DNA from: Coriobacteriia bacterium
GTDB taxonomy: Bacteria; Actinomycetota; Coriobacteriia; Coriobacteriales; UBA8131
Direction: 5' to 3'
Assembly (NCBI GenBank): GCA_009781535.1
Contig: WQXX01000044.1
Span: forward strand, 1 to 8,439
DNA: 8,439 nt
The notes under the pieces were generated by a model. It did not search any database. It was not told the DNA's origin and worked only from the letters and a program-made list of their open reading frames with translations. The translations under genes were made by a program, and so were the position numbers. Positions 6,072 through 8,439 of the stretch are shown here, piece after piece (the stretch's first letter is position 1; every line of letters starts with the position of its first letter).

Positions 6072-8439
6072 TCAGTCGGTAGCTGGCAGCTGGCCGGTTT
6101 CTATAATTCGGAGTAGAGCGGCTTCGTCGAGAATGGGGATATTTAAGGAGATGGCTTTGTTGAGTTTGGAGCCTGCTCCGGGGCCAGCGACCACGTAACT
6201 GGTCTTTGCGGAGACGGAGCTGGAGGTCTTGGCGCCCCAGCCGCGCAGCAGTTCTTCTGCCTCCTCGCGTGGATAGCGCTCAAGTGAGCCGGTGAGGACA
6301 AAGCTTAAACCGGCAAGGCTGCGCGGCTGGGCGCCTGCCGTTTGAGAACCGAGCGATGATTGCGCAGTAAGTTGTACCCTGGCGCTACGGAGCTTGTTGA
6401 CAAGCATCAGATTTTGAGAGTTGGCAAAGAATTCGACCAGAGTGTGGGCGATAACGGGGCCTACCCCGTCGATGGCACAGAAGTCTTCCTCGCTTGCGGC
6501 AATGATGGATTCCACCGATGGATACTGTGCCACGATGAGCTCGGCTACCTGCTTGCCGATGTTTCTCACACCAAGCCCGAATAGTACGCGTGCGAAGGGG
6601 CGCTCGGTGCTTTTTTTGATCTGCTCGACGAGTTTTGCAGCGATGACAGGGCCGACAAGCACCGGTTCTTTCTCGTAGTCGTTCAGTTTCTCGCGACGCT
6701 CAGGCGGCATGCTGCGTACAAACTTACTCTCGCCAGTTTCCACCGTAGCGATAGTTGCTTCGTCAAGTTGGTAAAAATCAGCCACATCGGCTACGAGGCC
6801 AGATTCGACCATCTTCTCGATGAGCTTCTCACCGAGTCCGTCTATATCCAAAGCACCGCGCGAGACCCAGTGGCTCAGGCGTTCAAGGAGCTGGGCAGGG
6901 CATTCAGCGCTGATGCAGCGATAGGCTACGGCGTCTTCATCACGGATGACCGCAGAACCGCAGGAAGGACAGGCAGAGGGCATATCCCAAGCTTGGGTAT
7001 TACTTGGTCTTAAGGCTGATACGGCGCCGAGAACCTCAGGGATGACGTCTCCAGCCTTGCGGACGATGATGGTATCGCCGACGCGCACATCCTTGCGGCG
7101 CACCTCGTCGAGATTGTGCAGGGTCGCGCGTGCGACGGTTGAGCCGGCAACCACGATGGGGTCGAACTCGGCAACCGGGGTAAGCACGCCGGTTCGGCCG
7201 ACCTGCACGACAATGCGTCGAAGAATGGTCGTCTTTTCTTCCGGCGGGAATTTGTAGGCAATTGCCCAACGCGGCGCCTTGGCGGTAAAACCGAGCATGC
7301 GCTGCAGGGCAAAGTCGTCGACCTTGATGACAACCCCGTCGATCTCGTAAGAAAGCTCGTCGCGTCGCCTGAGCGCCTGCTCGCAAAAGGCACGCACGTC
7401 TTGGGCATTGGTGCAACGAGCGATCTCGGGGTTAACACGCAAGCCGGCGGATTTAAGCCAAGCAAGCATCTCCCATTGGGTTTGAAGGGAAAGAACGCGC
7501 GCAGAGGAATCCGGCATCGCATAGAAAAACGTCGCCAAATCGCGCACCGCGGTGATAGAAGGATCCTTTTGACGCAGCGAGCCTGCCGCTGCATTGCGTG
7601 GGTTTGCGAAGGGCTTGGGGGTTTTACCTGTGGCTTGAGCTTCTGTTTCTATCTCGGTGTTGAGACGCTCGAAACTTGCTTTGGGCATGAATATCTCGCC
7701 ACGCACTTCGATTTCGGGCAGGTCGTCAGTGGGGCTGACGTCTGTCATCGTCTCTTTTTTGGTAGTTCTGAGTCGCAGCGGTACGTCGCGGATGGTTCGC
7801 ACATTTGCGGTCACATCCTCTCCGGTAACACCGTCTCCGCGTGTGGCTGCGCGGATGAGCACGCCATCGCGAAAGGCCAGGGCGATGGATGAGCCGTCGA
7901 TCTTCGGTTCGCAGACAAAGGCGAGTTGCGAGAGGCGGGCGTGGGCATCCGCAGGACTGCCCGCTCGGATACCTTCAGAGTTGTCCTTAGAGCTACCTCC
8001 AGAGCTGCCCGCTGGGGTACCCCTAGAGTTGTCTTTAGAACTACCTCCAGAGCTACCCGCTGGGATACTCCCAGAGCTACCTGCTGGGATACCCCCAGAG
8101 CTACCCCCAGGACTGCCTTCGGGACTGCCCTCAGGGCTACCTCCGGAACCGCCCTCGGAGCTGTCCGCGGAGCCGTCCCCAAGGTTATCTTCAGGGCTGT
8201 TTTCGTTGATTTTACAAGCCTCGTACACACGGGTAAGCCAAGCATCAAGTTCGTTTAGATCCATGGCGTTATCAAGCGAGTACATGCGTTCCGCATGGGC
8301 AACCGGGGCAAAGGTCGTTGTCTCAACCAAGCCTCCAACGCGCTGCGTCGGTGAGCTTGAGGTGATAAGTTCTGGATGCGCGAGCTCCAGTTCCTGGAGC
8401 TCGCGCATCATCGAGTCAAAAGCGGCGTCACTTATCTCA
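6072..8439 (-). CDS. ligA: NAD-dependent DNA ligase (5' end beyond the window)
   Basis: LigA seals nicks in duplex DNA during replication and repair, using NAD+. The frame stays open to the right edge: codons before the ATG at 8411 encode EISDAAFDS, the family's usual EISDAEYD region, so that ATG is internal and the true start lies outside. Visible parts in order: end of the Ia domain (SPTQRVGG), adenylation domain with active-site lysine in CEPKIDGSSIAL (codon at 7902-7904) and TRGDGVTGEDVTANVRTI, OB fold (QVGRTGVLTPVAEFDP), a four-cysteine zinc finger (CPSCG...RC...CPAQ), helix-hairpin-helix repeats, and a C-terminal BRCT domain (LSFVLTGSLERYPREEAEEL). At least 788 residues are encoded, against about 670 in most bacteria. 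The excess comes mainly from an 82-residue Gly/Ser/Pro-rich insertion before CEPKIDG, plus a ~20-residue insertion ahead of the RPFARVLFGLGVRNIG segment. All core motifs are intact, so it should be active. It converges on the kinase gene. Confidence 0.96.
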   Translation of the reverse strand, partial: EISDAAFDSMMRELQELELAHPELITSSSPTQRVGGLVETTTFAPVAHAERMYSLDNAMDLNELDAWLTRVYEACKINENSPEDNLGDGSADSSEGGSGGSPEGSPEGSPGGSSGGIPAGSSGSIPAGSSGGSSKDNSRGTPAGSSGGSSKDNSEGIRAGSPADAHARLSQLAFVCEPKIDGSSIALAFRDGVLIRAATRGDGVTGEDVTANVRTIRDVPLRLRTTKKETMTDVSPTDDLPEIEVRGEIFMPKASFERLNTEIETEAQATGKTPKPFANPRNAAAGSLRQKDPSITAVRDLATFFYAMPDSSARVLSLQTQWEMLAWLKSAGLRVNPEIARCTNAQDVRAFCEQALRRRDELSYEIDGVVIKVDDFALQRMLGFTAKAPRWAIAYKFPPEEKTTILRRIVVQVGRTGVLTPVAEFDPIVVAGSTVARATLHNLDEVRRKDVRVGDTIIVRKAGDVIPEVLGAVSALRPSNTQAWDMPSACPSCGSAVIRDEDAVAYRCISAECPAQLLERLSHWVSRGALDIDGLGEKLIEKMVESGLVADVADFYQLDEATIATVETGESKFVRSMPPERREKLNDYEKEPVLVGPVIAAKLVEQIKKSTERPFARVLFGLGVRNIGKQVAELIVAQYPSVESIIAASEEDFCAIDGVGPVIAHTLVEFFANSQNLMLVNKLRSARVQLTAQSSLGSQTAGAQPRSLAGLSFVLTGSLERYPREEAEELLRGWGAKTSSSVSAKTSYVVAGPGAGSKLNKAISLNIPILDEAALLRIIETGQLPATD
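7953..8198 (-). repeat. in-frame 12-bp-period minisatellite inside ligA
   Basis: These 246 bases encode 82 residues readable as four-residue units (GSPE, GSPE, GSPG, GSSG, GIPA, GSSG, SIPA and so on). A higher-order 48-bp unit, 7981-8028 versus 8029-8076, matches at 42 of 48 positions and encodes two GSSKDNS-containing blocks. Every unit length is a multiple of three, so copy-number change would keep the ligase in frame. The array lies in the surface loop between the helix after SLDNAMD and the strand leading to the active-site lysine. A disordered linker is expected. Confidence 0.92.

Noticed and set aside
5967..6088. Inverted pair TGCCAGCT / AGCTGGCA across the kinase-ligA gap as a terminator
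   Set aside because: The arms are over 100 bases apart, one lies in the ligA coding region, and no T-run follows on either strand.
7010..7594. 194-codon minus-strand frame inside ligA, and a 163-codon plus-strand frame at 7401-7892
   Set aside because: Both lie wholly within the well-supported ligA coding region in other frames and encode no recognisable domain. Biased codon use of ligA explains them.
7926..8258. 110-codon plus-strand frame with repeated Thr/Arg/Ala residues
   Set aside because: It is the antisense of the ligA minisatellite; the repeat keeps several frames open.

Overview
The window has about 50-55% GC and short, mostly same-strand gene spacing. It carries a 7TM-type LytTR/GHKL two-component pair, the tail of a large 2-hydroxyacyl-CoA dehydratase activase-type protein, and divergent housekeeping genes (pyrG, ligA). 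Together these suggest an anaerobic bacterium, most likely an actinomycete of the Coriobacteriia type. That assignment is an inference from gene style, not from a marker gene.

Layout. Positions 1-201 hold the last 66 codons of an acyl-CoA dehydratase activase-related protein. After a short gap with a perfect hairpin palindrome comes a divergent MraY/WecA-like membrane phosphosugar transferase (321-1202), then pyrG, CTP synthase (true start 1308, stop 2948). The next gap (2949-3201) is regulatory-looking: three tandem 9-bp repeats, then a good -35/-10 pair overlapped by a 7-bp inverted repeat. It leads to a LytTR-family response regulator (3202-3939). A 148-bp spacer with imperfect 18-bp repeats separates this from its partner sensor kinase (4088-5926), which has an N-terminal extracytoplasmic domain, seven further membrane helices and a GHKL kinase core. 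A 145-bp gap holding a degraded ~50-bp duplication separates the kinase from the convergent ligA, NAD-dependent DNA ligase (minus strand, 8439-6072, start beyond the right edge).

How the genes fit together. The transferase and pyrG may be co-transcribed; one uses a UDP-sugar and the other makes pyrimidine nucleotide, which suits a cell-envelope precursor theme. The regulator and kinase form one signalling unit with an unknown input. No AgrB/AgrD-type peptide-maturation genes are present, so a quorum-sensing reading is not supported here. Nothing in the window is a mobile element, CRISPR array, tRNA or rRNA.

The most unusual points are: an 82-residue Gly/Ser-rich insertion in LigA just before its active-site lysine, encoded by a 12-bp-period minisatellite; a CTP synthase that keeps its catalytic residues but departs from family consensus in the loop and motif linked to GTP activation and glutamine handling; and the repeat-bearing control regions around the two-component genes. 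I did not find convincing evidence for an entirely new multi-gene system.
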